From contig JAACJP010000012.1 in assembly GCA_013368375.1 (NCBI GenBank), forward strand, positions 682,001-746,000: DNA of 64,000 nucleotides, given 5' to 3'. Source of the stretch: Tricholomella constricta. Lineage: Eukaryota; Basidiomycota; Agaricomycetes; Agaricales; Lyophyllaceae. The translations under genes and the position numbers were made by a program. The notes below the pieces were generated by a model. The model had not been told where the DNA came from and did no database searches. It worked only from the letters and a program-made list of their open reading frames with translations. Below, one piece after another: positions 24,778-36,236 of the stretch. Positions within the stretch are counted from its first letter, which is position 1, and each line of letters starts with the position of its first letter.

Positions 24778-27086
24778 GACTGCGAGTCTTGCTGAAGGTC
24801 TGGTCGTATTAGTCTATGTCTTCTAACAAATCATTTACTCGGCATCTCCCGATCTCTCATTACCCCTGGCGACGCGTTCAGCAACTGCTCACTTTCAATT
24901 GCAGTCATCACACCCCCCCTCCCACTGGCAACTGTTGAGCTCATCCATGAGAGATTACATCTTTTCCATATGGCCCACTGCGGTCAGTACAAATGAGATA
25001 AAGGTTACAAATTTACAGCGTTGACATAGCCACACCATCACCCCAAACACTTCCCAATGTCCAACTGCATCAATGGGCGCTCTTAGAATTCTCATCGGTA
25101 AGCTTCCATGTTTGTCAGGTCAAGTATAAAGGTCAAGATGCGATTAAATTCGGCTTACTTAGCCCTGATCGCACTGTCATTATGACCAGTTACGGTCTAC
25201 AACATAACAGCCCGAATGCAGTTCAACATCAGTTTGGATAGTATCGTTAGAGGTGCCTGGAACGCTTAAACGCTCAACTCGGCGAGGTAAGAAACCGGTC
25301 AATCATTGCTCGGGTATTGTGCGACACGTGCGACATGTTCGGGCAATGTTTATAACTCGATCCGAATGTGGCGGTGTGGCACAGGCAAATATTACATTGG
25401 TTTTTATTCGACAAGCAGTGAGTAGTACAACAACAATATGTGATGAAGTCCTGTGATATAAATATATTAAATGACAACGACGGACGTATCAATACAAGCC
25501 AGAGCGACTAACTGACCTCGTTCGGTAGGGTGGGAAGGACTCGTCGCCATCAACGCCCAATATTAATGCCGCGAGTTGAAGAGTTCGTAACTCTGGATAT
25601 CCTTGGTCAACCAGGCCTCTGATTTCGGTATAATGATTGCGCCCAGAAGCATCTTTGAAACGCTGCCTCAGCTGCTCGAGTTGTCCGGAAAAAAAAGACA
25701 GCCCACACCTCTTGCATTTTTCATGAGTTAAAGGGTAGGATCCTCGAGTGCCGAGCTTCCCGGCTCCTAGAAGCTTGGTGCAAAGGCGGAGGCAGACGTG
25801 TTCGACTTGAGAGGCGCAACACTTCCAGATTTGAAACCTTGCTTATCGTCTTTAACATCTCCAGAGCCGATGGCGAGGGACCATCATGATGGAGGGCCCG
25901 ACTCGCGTCGGTCTTACTTTTCGGTTTCTCGAAAGGAAGGTGTCACCGTGAACTGGTCATCCTGGAACAGATGGCATTCCAGCCGCCGACTCCACCGTTC
26001 TCAACCCTGCTCCCTTATGCGGTGTTGATTGGTTTTGAGATGTTTTTGGTGGTCTGATCTAGCGGCATTAGCAGGACCTGTTTGTCAGCCATATGCAATT
26101 TTGAAAGACGGAAAGGATAATACGCATTTCTACTAGCAGATATCGCACCAAGCTTTTGGAGATTGGTTTTTGAGCTGCGATGGTAGAAATGCATGTTGTG
26201 CAGCTTAGGGGTATGGGGCAGAATAGTTTGGTCTGGAGTTGGCCTGCGTTCAGTGTCGGGCAAGGGCGTGACTTGGCCTCCACAAGAATGCCTTCCGGAG
26301 AGAAGGGATGAGTGTCGATGATAAAGAGTGAGGATTGAGCAGGGAGGGATGAAGGTACTGGGGAGGCATCCAGAAAGTGCGTGTTGCCTCAGTTTGTTGC
26401 ATTTAGAAGAGGTCATCTTCTCGATGAAGGAGAAGGTTAAGGATCCAGAGGACATTTTGAGGGAGTGTATGAGAGAGGTTTTTGAATGGTGTTAGCGTAT
26501 GTCGAAGAGGGTTCACTTGGTGCTTAAGACCGATGAAGAATGTGGAGGTTGAAGCAAAGGAACAAATGAGGTCCAGAATTCAATCTACGCGAAGCGTTGT
26601 TCGCGGAATTTGTGTCCCTGCTTTGCCAGTGACCTATTCAAAGCGCGTCTGCCGATGGCCGCCTCGAAAATGAACCTGATAAATCGACTGGCCCTTGCAC
26701 TAGCAGATTGTCAAGTCAACGCTAACTGTATAAGTTCACAAGAAGAATGATACCCTGGGTAACCTGCATCAAGACCTCAACTTCCTTGCATTCGCGTGCC
26801 ATCAACTCGCGTCGAGATGAGAACGCAATGCTGTGGCCACCAACGATAGATTGACCTCCTCTATAGCGTCTGGCGTGGCCTCGAACGGCCGTAACAGAAG
26901 CAACTGATAAAACATTCCGATCTATTGCGTGTGCCGAGCATAATATAAGCATTGATTGCTAATCGATACAACAGGGAAGATTTTCCGAGGTATAAATCCT
27001 CCTTCCACAAGGGTCTTGTAGGTTTACAGCAAGGTCTCGCCTATTCGGCAGTTGTGAGCGATGCAACATCTATTCGACGAACAAAT
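24778..27086. other. Gene-poor region between kinesin and arginase
   Basis: About 2.3 kb. It holds the kinesin promoter at its left end and the arginase 3' end at its right. Open frames at 25798-26028 (+), 26015-26455 (-) and 26722-26952 (-) have no recognisable content. A minus-strand frame without stops at 25489-25842 is listed separately. Confidence 0.45.
25489..25842 (-). CDS. Possible exon of an unrecognised gene
   Basis: A 118-codon minus-strand frame without stops ends at a TGA at 25489-25491 and lacks an ATG, so it could only be the last exon of a spliced gene. The translation includes HEKCKRCGLSFFSG and LVDQGYPELRTLQLAALILG, which look protein-like, with one CxxC pair. A second minus frame is also open over part of it, which weakens the case. 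It may equally be a decayed gene or chance. Confidence 0.25.
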   Translation of the reverse strand, partial: ARFQIWKCCASQVEHVCLRLCTKLLGAGKLGTRGSYPLTHEKCKRCGLSFFSGQLEQLRQRFKDASGRNHYTEIRGLVDQGYPELRTLQLAALILGVDGDESFPPYRTRSVSRSGLY

Positions 27087-28454
27087 TCACTGACCTAGCG
27101 CCGACCTGACAAGAGAACAGCCGACCTGGACCGTCTGACGGACGCTGACATCGTCCGCGAGTGAAGGGTTCACCTCCTACAAAACGTTTAGCAAAATGGA
27201 GGAGCAGCACGAAACGGTTGGTTACCATTAGATCCAGAGCGGCGAGTAAACCAGTCTCGCAGATCGCCTCGCAAATGAAATGACCTTCTCTGAAGGTCAA
27301 TCCGCCACGAACCTGTGGGAGGAAATTCATTGCTGGACGCGTTGCGAGGAGGAATTATCGTACCGGAGTACCAGTCGACGGTGCAACGGAGGGGTCCAGT
27401 GCGTCCACGTCGAAGCTCAGGTGGATAGGGCGATCTCTGTTAGGGTTGACGTGGTCGAGGGCCATCTCGACGACCTTTCCAATACCATACTTATCGACTT
27501 CGTGCATGCTGAACGCCTTGATGTTGTTCTCGCGCAGAATTCGCTTCTCTCCGGCATCAACATCGCGGAGGCCGATGTACACAATACGGTCGGTCTTAAG
27601 AATAGGCTTCACCCACGAAAATTCAGGGATCTGGCTGCCGAGGCCAAGTAGGAAGGAAACGGGCATGCCGTGGATGTTTCCTAAGCCATAGAGATGAGCA
27701 TATCGCTTAGCCCCGAGAAACCGCATTCGTAACGCACCCGAATCAGTGGACTCGACAGTGTTGATGTCGGCGTGAGCATCGACCCAGACGACGCAGGCTT
27801 CGGGATGGACGCTACAAGGCGTCAGTGAGATGAAAGTACTTACTGCAAATGACAGACTTTGATTTACCTTAGCGTTCCGGAGATGGTACCCATGGCCTAC
27901 CCCCCTTTAAGCTTTACTACATTCATGACATTGACTAGTGGACGTACCAAGGAGTGATCACCTCCCAGGGTGACAGGCAACTCTCCTAGCCGCGCATGGC
28001 CTTCAATAACCTTTGCCACAGCCTCGGTGACGCGAGAAACCAAGCGAGGGTTTTTCAGTATGCCGATCGGTGGGTCATTATTGGCGTTGACATCTTCGAA
28101 TTGGTGGTGCCCGTCGAATTTGACTTTCCATCCCAGCTCGGAGATTTGCTCGATGAGGCCGGCTTCCACCATATGGATGGGACCTCTGTCCACGCCGACT
28201 CTAGGCTAAAGGAAAGTTTGTCAGCGACATCGACACTCCTGGATAAAAAGATGGAACTCACTTGACCACCACTGATTAAAACATTCCCGGAACTTGCATC
28301 AGTTCGATACACGACAATTACTGGGGATAAAACATGCCTAAAAGGACAGCCAACGATCTAAAACGACGTTTATTGCTTGTATGAAATTTAAAAGACAGGC
28401 AGGACTGACCGCAACAGTTTTAGGCTCAGAAATAAATCTCGAGATTGTAGCCAT
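27087..28454 (-). CDS. CAR1: Arginase
   Basis: Manganese enzyme that splits arginine into ornithine and urea. The spliced N-terminus [15 protein letters not shown] joins IVGCPF and SGGQ, then [20 protein letters not shown]. Metal-binding blocks are [23 protein letters not shown] and [20 protein letters not shown], followed by [15 protein letters not shown], and the end is [20 protein letters not shown] up to a TGA at 27087. Introns include one near 28351-28408, one with a GC donor at 28272-28337, and 27177-27225. The GC intron is 66 bp and stopless, so it reads through. The gene is head-to-head with the aminotransferase, with about 200 bp between start codons. Confidence 0.95.
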
Positions 28455-28658
28455 GAGTGAGTGGGTATGTATAGAGTTAGATCCAGGGGTATATGATGAG
28501 ATTTTCGTTTTATGCTCGGAGAGCGCAAGATCCGGGGTCAAGCTCAAGGCTCATCGGAACAATTAACCGGCCTCGGTCTCGTGCTAAAAATAGACGGTCG
28601 TATCGATTACGCTTGCTGCACCTTGCTGCAACCATCTTACTGTCAGGTGTTTGCAACG

Positions 28659-31164
28659 ATGTCTGCTGACGATAACGGGTCAACTCGCTCGAGGACTCCC
28701 CCTACGTTTCAGGCCGTAGTACGTCCTATAAAGTCCATTTCATCGCCCCATCTTTGCGCAGCACACCATGCATTTCCATCTCCCCCGTGTCAAGTCTTTC
28801 ACCGACATCGTCGAACAGGTTCGCGATGTCATGAGGCACTCCAAGCACGAGAAAGAATCCGAAGCCCACCAGGTATGCTCGATCACCAAGCAAGTCGCCG
28901 CTCGCAGCTTGACAACCGTGATCTCTTCCAGATCTTCCGACACGCAGCTGGCCACAAGCCCAAGGGCGTCGTCCCTCAGACAGTCAACCCAGTATACATA
29001 ACATCATCATAGGCTGCTGGTTGCCTTCTGATTGCTTCGCAGGATGAAGAAACCGTGCCCGGTATTGAGCATCCTGGAAGCACAGGTGTCATCTACTGCT
29101 CAGACAGAGCCATGGCTAATGGCTTCAACTATGCCAATTCCCACGAGTGGGCCAATCTAGGTCAAGGTGCCCCAGAAGTGGGCCCGATCCCAAACGCTCC
29201 ATCCCGCCCGGATTCGATCCCGTTGCCCGTCGATTCCCTTGAATATGCCCCCACCACGGGTGTCAAAGGTAAAGCAACGTGAAACAACCTGTCATCAGCT
29301 TATCCGTATTTTTGCAGCCCTTAGAGAAGCTGTAGCTCACTTGTACAACGACACCTACCGTAAGGACAAGGCCAGCAAGTACACCTATGAGAACGTCTGC
29401 ATCGTACCAGGGGGACGCTCCGGGCTCTCCCGCGTCGCAGCCGTCATCGGTGATGTTTATACCGTAAGCGTGCTTAGGTTTAATCTACAGGGCTGACATT
29501 TTCTGCAGTCGTTTCAAATACCAGACTACACGGCATATGACCAAGTTCTCAGTGCCTTCAAGCGACTTGTACCCGTCCCTACTGCGTACGCCCATCTACC
29601 TGTAGGGAGTGTGCAGATACTCAATAGTGCCTTCTTCTTCCAGCCTTGACGTCAAGGTCTGTAATACGCCCCGAGCTGAGTGACTTATGTGCTGACTTGA
29701 TGGAAAGTCCAAGTACAAGCTTGATATTGAACAGACCAAGGTTTGCGCGAACCTCTGACTTTCAATTCCCTTGCTAATCCTTGACGGCAACAACAGAAAG
29801 ACATTCGGACACAGGGTTTGGCGGTCATCCTCGCTTCAAATCCACGTAATCCCACCGGTCAAGTGAGTGGCTCGTATGACTAGTCATATATTAGTCCACT
29901 TGTTCAGCCGTATCCCCTCAGGTCATCAAGTAAGGCCTCGTCGCCATGCTATCACCATCACTAACAATTCGGCAGGGGTCATGATCTACAGGAGCTCGTG
30001 TCTCTCGGCCGCGAGGGTACCACCATAATATTGGATGAAGTGCGACCCATCCACACATCTCTTCCTTCCAAGCTCTGACCAAGTTTCAGTTCTACTCGTG
30101 GTATATTTACCCCGATAGTGAGAACGGTTATGGGAAATCTATCTCAGCTGCCAAGTACGTTGAAGATGTGAACGAAGATTCAACAATCATTATCGACGGC
30201 CTCACCAAGGTATTGTTTCCTTCTATTCTATCTCTGAATGCCTCTGATATAACATAGAACTGGCGTCTCCCTGGTTGGCGAGTCTGCTGGGTCGTTGGGC
30301 CCAAGAACTTGATCACTGCGTTGTCTCAGTCAGGTATGAACCCCATAACACGGATTTCGTTTGCCCATCATTGACAACTCCCCGTACAGGCTCATTCTTG
30401 GACGGAGGCGCAAATCACCCGTGAGTTATAATCACAGGCGCGCTGGCATTATCTCATGTATTCGTCTTCAGGATGCAGCTGGCCGCTATTTCTCTTCTGG
30501 ACCCTGCCAGAGTTGCCCTCGAGAAGGTACACGATCCCAAGCCTACATCGCACCTCTGCTCACCATGCCCACAGGTCGCACTCCAGAGGCATTTCAAAGC
30601 CAAACGCGATCATGTCCTTGCTCGCCTCCACGAGCTCGGCCTCGACGTTGACCTTCCCCCGACAAGCACCTTTTACATCTGGCTCAACCTCGAGAAGCTC
30701 CCGGAACCACTGAACAATGGCCTCGTCTTCTTTGAGGAGCTGCTCAAGTTCAAGACCATCGTCATCCCCGGCATCTTCTTCGATATCAATCCCGCACACC
30801 GGCGGAACCTGTTCAACTCCCCGTGCCATCATTTCGTGCGCCTATCGTTTGGCCCGCCTCTTGAGGATCTCGACAGAGGCTTGGACGCCATCGGCATGGT
30901 CCTTAAGAAGGCAAAGAAGAACGGTCTGGAGAACATGGGCCATGGGTATGTAAAGCAAGCATCTATGGAGACTCGCAGTCATTGAATATCGATTGTTTCT
31001 GCAGCTACAAGAAAAGCGTAGATGGACATCCCGATATACAGGTAGCGAACGTCGACTCCTCGCTTAGCCCCATCAGCCCCATAGTGGTACGTTACAGACA
31101 TTCGCAAGCTCAATCATGTTGACTGATGACCGTCGTCTTGCAGGCATCCGCTCCCCAGGCCTAG
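28659..31164 (+). CDS. PLP-dependent class I/II aminotransferase
   Basis: Fold-type I transaminase. The first exon (MSADDNGSTRSRTPPTFQAV) joins through a 44 bp intron to HTMHFHLPRVKSFTDIVEQV, then HAAGHKPKGVVPQ, VIYCSDRAMANGFNYANSHE and LGQGAPEVGPIP. Family hallmarks are LASNPRNPTGQ, ILDEFYSWY and the Schiff-base lysine in DGLTKNWRLPGWRVCW. The C-terminal domain has STFYIWLNLEKLPEP and HHFVRLSFGPP. The stop is at 31164. Several introns are very short, about 35-60 bp. The amino donor is not clear; the fold resembles aspartate/alanine-type rather than ornithine aminotransferase, which belongs to class III. Starting at the internal ATG 28768 is an alternative. Divergence from arginase suggests, but does not show, a role in nitrogen metabolism. 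Confidence 0.85.
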
Positions 31165-31409
31165 GCTTCATGTGATATCGGATTTCCTCCCCAGTGCCTC
31201 GTGCCTTGTAGTTTTATGTGTTGTAACGACCACCCCCGGGGTGATGTGTGTGCCTGTGTAATTCGATAATTGATTTGAAAAATTACAGCATCAAGGAGGA
31301 CCTGCGCCACGCCAAAGTAATACAAGGATGTCACGTTCAGATAGGCACAGAAATGAGATATAGACTCCAGATACATGGGACGCCAAGACGTCATGAAACA
31401 ATCGATTGA

Positions 31410-34075
31410 TTATCCACTTGGATCGAATGGAGCAAATGCAGCCTTGAAAGCCTGAGCATCTGCCTTATCCTCCTCCTCAGGCAACATGCACGCTTTCCAG
31501 TCAGACCGATCGGGCATATCCATAAGGTTAACCAACACTTGTCTGTCGGAAAGCAACAAAACCCGTGAGTAGCCGTATCACAGTTTCATTGCACGGCAGA
31601 GCATACCTGCCAAACTGAATGCTAAATGGCACATGGTCCTTGATTAAATGCACCATTTTCTGACCATCTGGTAATTCAACTTTGAAATAGCTGCCCCTGC
31701 CGTTTGCACAGGACTCCATCGCCGCATCGGGATCTTCCTCGAAGTCGATCCCAAATTGGCGCCCTTCCTGGATAAAGGCTTCCAGCACCTTGTCTTTGAG
31801 CTTGAGGGGAACAGGCACCGACTGCACATGTGCGTGGCCGCCTTTCGCACTCAGACGCCCGACTTCGAAGGTGACGCCGGCGGCTCCGTGCTTGGCGTAC
31901 ATAGCCCGGAGAGCAGACTTGAACCTAGGATATGAATAGCAGGATATCAATATCTCCCCGCTGACAATGAGAGATGCTACGAACTTCTCGGTTTCCTCGA
32001 CAATGGGTAGAGCAAATTCTGTCGGAATTGTCGTGTAGGTTGGGTAATGTGTGATTGGTACGATCAGGACATGGCCTCCTCCAGGCACTACGACATGGTC
32101 GGCAGAAGATTGTGTGGGTATGATCTGGCCTTTCGGTAATGTCAAGTAACACTCCGAGCCAATGGCGACAATAAGATGTTTTCTGTTAGTATATGCACTC
32201 AGTAGGGATGAATCGAGTCCTCGATGTGTGTAACTTACGCGAGGTTGGGATTCGACAGGCAGAACCAGCATTCGTCCGCTACAATGGCATACGTATTGGC
32301 AACGTGGGCAAAGGCCGAAATGAGTAAACTCACGTCCTATTTCCTTTGGAGGACCCCGCTTTCCACCTCGTCGCTCGTGCTGCGGTTGACGTTGATTTGC
32401 AACGAGGCAGTCTTCAAGTAGATGCAGTTCACTCCCACAAGCACGACACACATATCCTGGCTTCGGCTTCTTCCCACCTGTGTCGCCCAAGGCGTCTCGC
32501 GTGGGACAGTCTCGTACGAAGTGACCAGGCTATTGGTAAGGACGTTAGACGCCGAAAGCGCACGAGGCAGAAAGACCTACAGTTTGGCATATCTTGCACA
32601 CATAACCTTCCGGTGGTTGCGCCCTGTCAGGACAGTCGTTTATGAAGTGCTGGAGGCAGATAGACAGAGAAGTAGACAATGAATGACCACATTTCTTGCC
32701 ATGCATGACCAAATCTTACCTCAGTAGACTCGCAACGTCGACACTTGTACCCCGGCGGTGGCTTTCCAGGCTCGCCTTGGACTAACGGCAGGAATGAGTC
32801 ATAGTCCCAGACCATATTACGATTGGTTCACCTATCCGGCTACGTTTCGTCGGGGGCCGAACATTGCCAAAGATAAAATTATCTGCTGTTGCAGCTTCGT
32901 GTGGTCGTTTCGCCAGCCGAGGCGCAAACTCCTGGAGGGGGTTTTTGGTCGCGTTGGCGGGGCGCGGAGCTGGTCCTGGAGTATTGGGAGCGATAGAAAA
33001 GGCATAGAACCACTGAAACGGCATTAGCTGTTGGCCTAAAGGAACGGATGGAGTATGCACCCTTGGTTTCTTTCCTACAGGAGGTTCGCCTCCAAAAGCA
33101 CCAAGGCTTATGAAGCGCGAAACACGACCTTCATCGGCATCCCACACATACGGTTCTCGCTCCCAAAATTGCGGTGACTTGCCCCCAGCCGCGAAGTGAT
33201 AGCGCGGCTTGATGCGTCGTATTGTTTCGTCAAGTACGGATACACCGGAAGACGCGAGCTCGGGGAGAGGGAGGGGTGCGTCAGAGAACTGTATGATGGC
33301 TGAGGGCCAAACATTTGTGAGGAGAATGTCGACGAGTTGTGAGGAGGATGATGAGGATTGTATAGAAGCCAAAGATTTGTAGCTTTGATTGCTCGCAGAC
33401 TTTGCCAGGGTATTTGAGAGCAACCGGTCCATCGTTTGCGAGGTGAAGAATGGGGACAAAAACCCCTGCCAAAACATTGGGTATCGTGAGCTACATCGGC
33501 TTCAGGGGCGAAACAGACCTACGGGAGCTGCATCTGCAGAAGAGTAGATATTCGCATCGTACGTTCCTCCAAGGCAAGCAATGCGCAATCCATTCGCCGT
33601 TGTTATAATGCCCGATTTACCTATAAAGGTATATGTGAGGGCGACAAACAGATACGTTCAAAGAATACATACTCAAGAGAAAAACTTTCTTGCAGAGTTC
33701 TCCACCAGTTTTGGCAAATCGTTCAATCACTTTTTCAGGAAGAGGATACTCTCCTTGCATGATGTAACAATCAATCGGAACTGTACCCAAGTATGAGCGA
33801 AACATTGACCGAAGGATGGCGGCGCACTCACCTTCCAATTCTCCTGATAGAAGCTTTGAAGTGTCGTTTTCCTCCTCTGAGTCTTTCACTGGTCCAAAAA
33901 AGTCGCCAGTACATAAGACTAAATCGAACTTGCCGTGTTTCGCGTCGATAGTTTTGACTTTGGCAAAGAGGTCGCTGATCGAGCCCGCCGCAGATCCTAC
34001 TGCAAGTCTTCAAAATTCTATTAGCTCAGAAGCTGAAAACTTGGAGATCTCCTACATTTTGACGAGAGTTGCCAT
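31410..34075 (-). CDS. CWF19L1: CWF19L1/Drn1-type CwfJ family RNA-processing protein
   Basis: Member of the CwfJ family, related to yeast Drn1, which associates with the lariat debranching enzyme and late spliceosomes. The N-terminal phosphoesterase-like domain reads MATLVKI...LAVGSAAGSIS and HGKFDLVLCTGDFFGPV. After a variable region three CCHC zinc knuckles follow in tandem: CRRCESTEHFINDC, CKICQTPGHFVRDC and CRACGSELHLLEDC. The HIT-like CwfJ core is next (CYLTLPKGQIIPTQ and GGHVLIVPITHYPT), then the CwfJ C-terminal part ending DRSDWKACMLPEEEDKADAQ to a TAA at 31410. The HIT-like histidines are present as HVLIVPITH. Introns are short and number about eight. The start at 34075 is confirmed by splicing the first exon (MATLVK) to the conserved LAVGSAAG. 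Confidence 0.9.
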
Positions 34076-36236
34076 GTTTCAATCAGTTGCAAGGTCGCGT
34101 CGGCGCAACTGGCAGAAGTTCCGTTGTGATCGATAATTGGCAAGAAGCCTGATGGCAAACAAATGTATTTGATCGAGTCGTGTAATTACAGTCGCCACTC
34201 GCGCGTCGGAATTTCCGTGGTCAGCTATGTTTGCCGTTCTCGTCACTGTTCTTACTTCTGCTGGATGGTTGAAAGCCATCAATATCGTTTGCGGTTGGAG
34301 AACTGTTTTAGCCACAATAGTACAGATCGACTCAGCTTTATCAAGTACCCGATGTACATTTGTGAGTAAGATTTTATGAGTGGAAGCAGTGTAACTCTTA
34401 TCTCCAGAGCCTAGTATTCATCATAGATCGTACGACGGTGTGGTGTAGTGTAGCTCTACCGGCGGCGATGACGCCGACTTTCTAATGACGATGACTTTGT
34501 GACTATATCATCTATCTTGTTAACGGGTCAAGTGGTTTGTTACTCCGACGAGTCGCACATCATCAAGGTCTGTCTATTCTTTTTTTATCTCCTCCATGTA
34601 CCTCGTTACTGCCCACGCCCCCTCCTTCGTGCTCAGAGGGTTTCTAATATCCCTCGACTTCTTCTTTATCTTACTATGTAATTTCAACCTCTCGCCTTCG
34701 CATCGAAGAAATAGTAGTGCATCGACTCAACACAAGTGAAATTCTCGCTCGCTCGAAACATATCCAACCCTTAGCTGATCTCGCCTTCTTCATCCATAGG
34801 AAATACTTGTTAAGGGGCATGTGTAAAGGCTCGCTTGTCGCCGATTGTTTTCCTGTATCTGGTGATTGGGAATGTCTGGTCTATGGCTGGGATCCTACCG
34901 TTTGGCGGCCACTTTCGCCATCCTTTCATCCAATGATCATTGATTTAGGGCTGTCGCGCTTCCTAGCAGGGGTTGTCATTAGGGCAAGTGGGGGGGCGCG
35001 ATTCATCATGCGTCTGTATATTCATATAGGTGAAACGCATTCAAGATACGCCCAGCGGAGCCTATTCTGCACGGTGGCCTGAATGGGCCGTCGTCTTCTT
35101 CCAATTTAAGTCGTTTTGACGCAACCGACAATTCCAAATGAAGGGAACAAGGTCAGGAGCTTTGACATGATGTATCTGTCCGTTATTTTGTTGTGCACCG
35201 CCAGAAAAACAAGTAGAAAACAAGGCAAGCACACTGCGGATGATAAAACACAACGAACGCCACCTTGATCGAAAGAGGACCCACAGCTATGTCAATTCCC
35301 TTTCCATCTTACAAGGCTCACCACATTGACACGCAAGGTATTATCCAAGGTGAAGCCAAATTTTACCAAAGTATACCTTCCCAGAGGTCATTGAAATTGG
35401 GTTGGGAATGCGAGAGCAAGCCCAGTAGTTAGCCCAGATGGCGACCGTAAGCGGCAGGCCTTGCACGACCTTTTCTGATGCCACCTCTGATATGCCGTGC
35501 CGAACCATTTGTCTGACCAATTAGGTCTCTCACCAGAGTGCCTCAAAATACCTTGACATGAGAGTTCCAGTTCCAGGCCAAGTTGATGTTTACGGTCAGG
35601 TACGTGATTCGGAGGTTTCAACAGTAGACGCGCGTATTTCATTATGATTTCCAAGGTCCAAATAAAGCGTTCTGATCACTTTTAGAAAGATAATTCTGTG
35701 GCGGCAAGGAAGAGAGCGTTCAAAGAAAGGGATCCACATAACCCAGAGGGCACCAGTGAGAATCTAGGCCTGTCGCACGTCGAGTATCTCACTAATACTG
35801 GGGACTCACTGACCATCCAGCGATGAGCCGATGAGGAACAAGGGTGAGCATTGATGATCAGATAGGTGAGACGCGCGCAAAGCAATCGCAAGTACCAGCA
35901 TGGGCCGGCAAGATAACCCAGAAGAGAACAAAGGCAAATACAACCGAATGGACCAAGCAACGTTAAACGCCGAACTCGCGCCGTCGCTGCTTCCTGTTTG
36001 GGACGACATTGTCCCATGTCATCCAAAAATTGCAGCTCGAACCCTGAATTATGACTGTCCCATCTTGCTTCCCGTGCACTCTCTTGTGCTCTGGTTCTCC
36101 CGGTGCCTAGTGCCTGGCTGCTTATTCCTTGACGGATTTGCTGAAGCGTATATAAACGCTCACACTCGTTCTCTGTTTCTTCACCAGCTGCAGCTCTCAT
36201 CTCTCTGGTGTCCCAGCAATCCTTTTCACCGTTAGA
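34076..36236. other. Gene-poor intergenic region
   Basis: About 2.2 kb between the CWF19L1 start and the carboxylesterase start, two promoters facing away from each other. The open frames here (34717-35082 plus, 35682-36200 minus) lack recognisable domains, and the second overlaps the esterase TATA box. I see no RNA gene. Confidence 0.45.
36149..36156 (+). promoter_or_regulatory. TATA box of the carboxylesterase gene
   Basis: TATATAAA lies 81 bases upstream of the carboxylesterase ATG, a normal spacing for a fungal TATA promoter with a short leader. The gene encodes a secreted enzyme, a class that often has TATA-driven, inducible promoters. Confidence 0.6.

Noticed and set aside
26015..26455. 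Minus-strand frame of 146 codons
   Set aside because: All three minus frames are open over much of this region, which indicates low stop density rather than coding, and no family is recognisable.
35682..36200. Minus-strand frame of 172 codons
   Set aside because: It overlaps the esterase promoter with its TATA box, lacks recognisable domains, and reads as unpatterned sequence.
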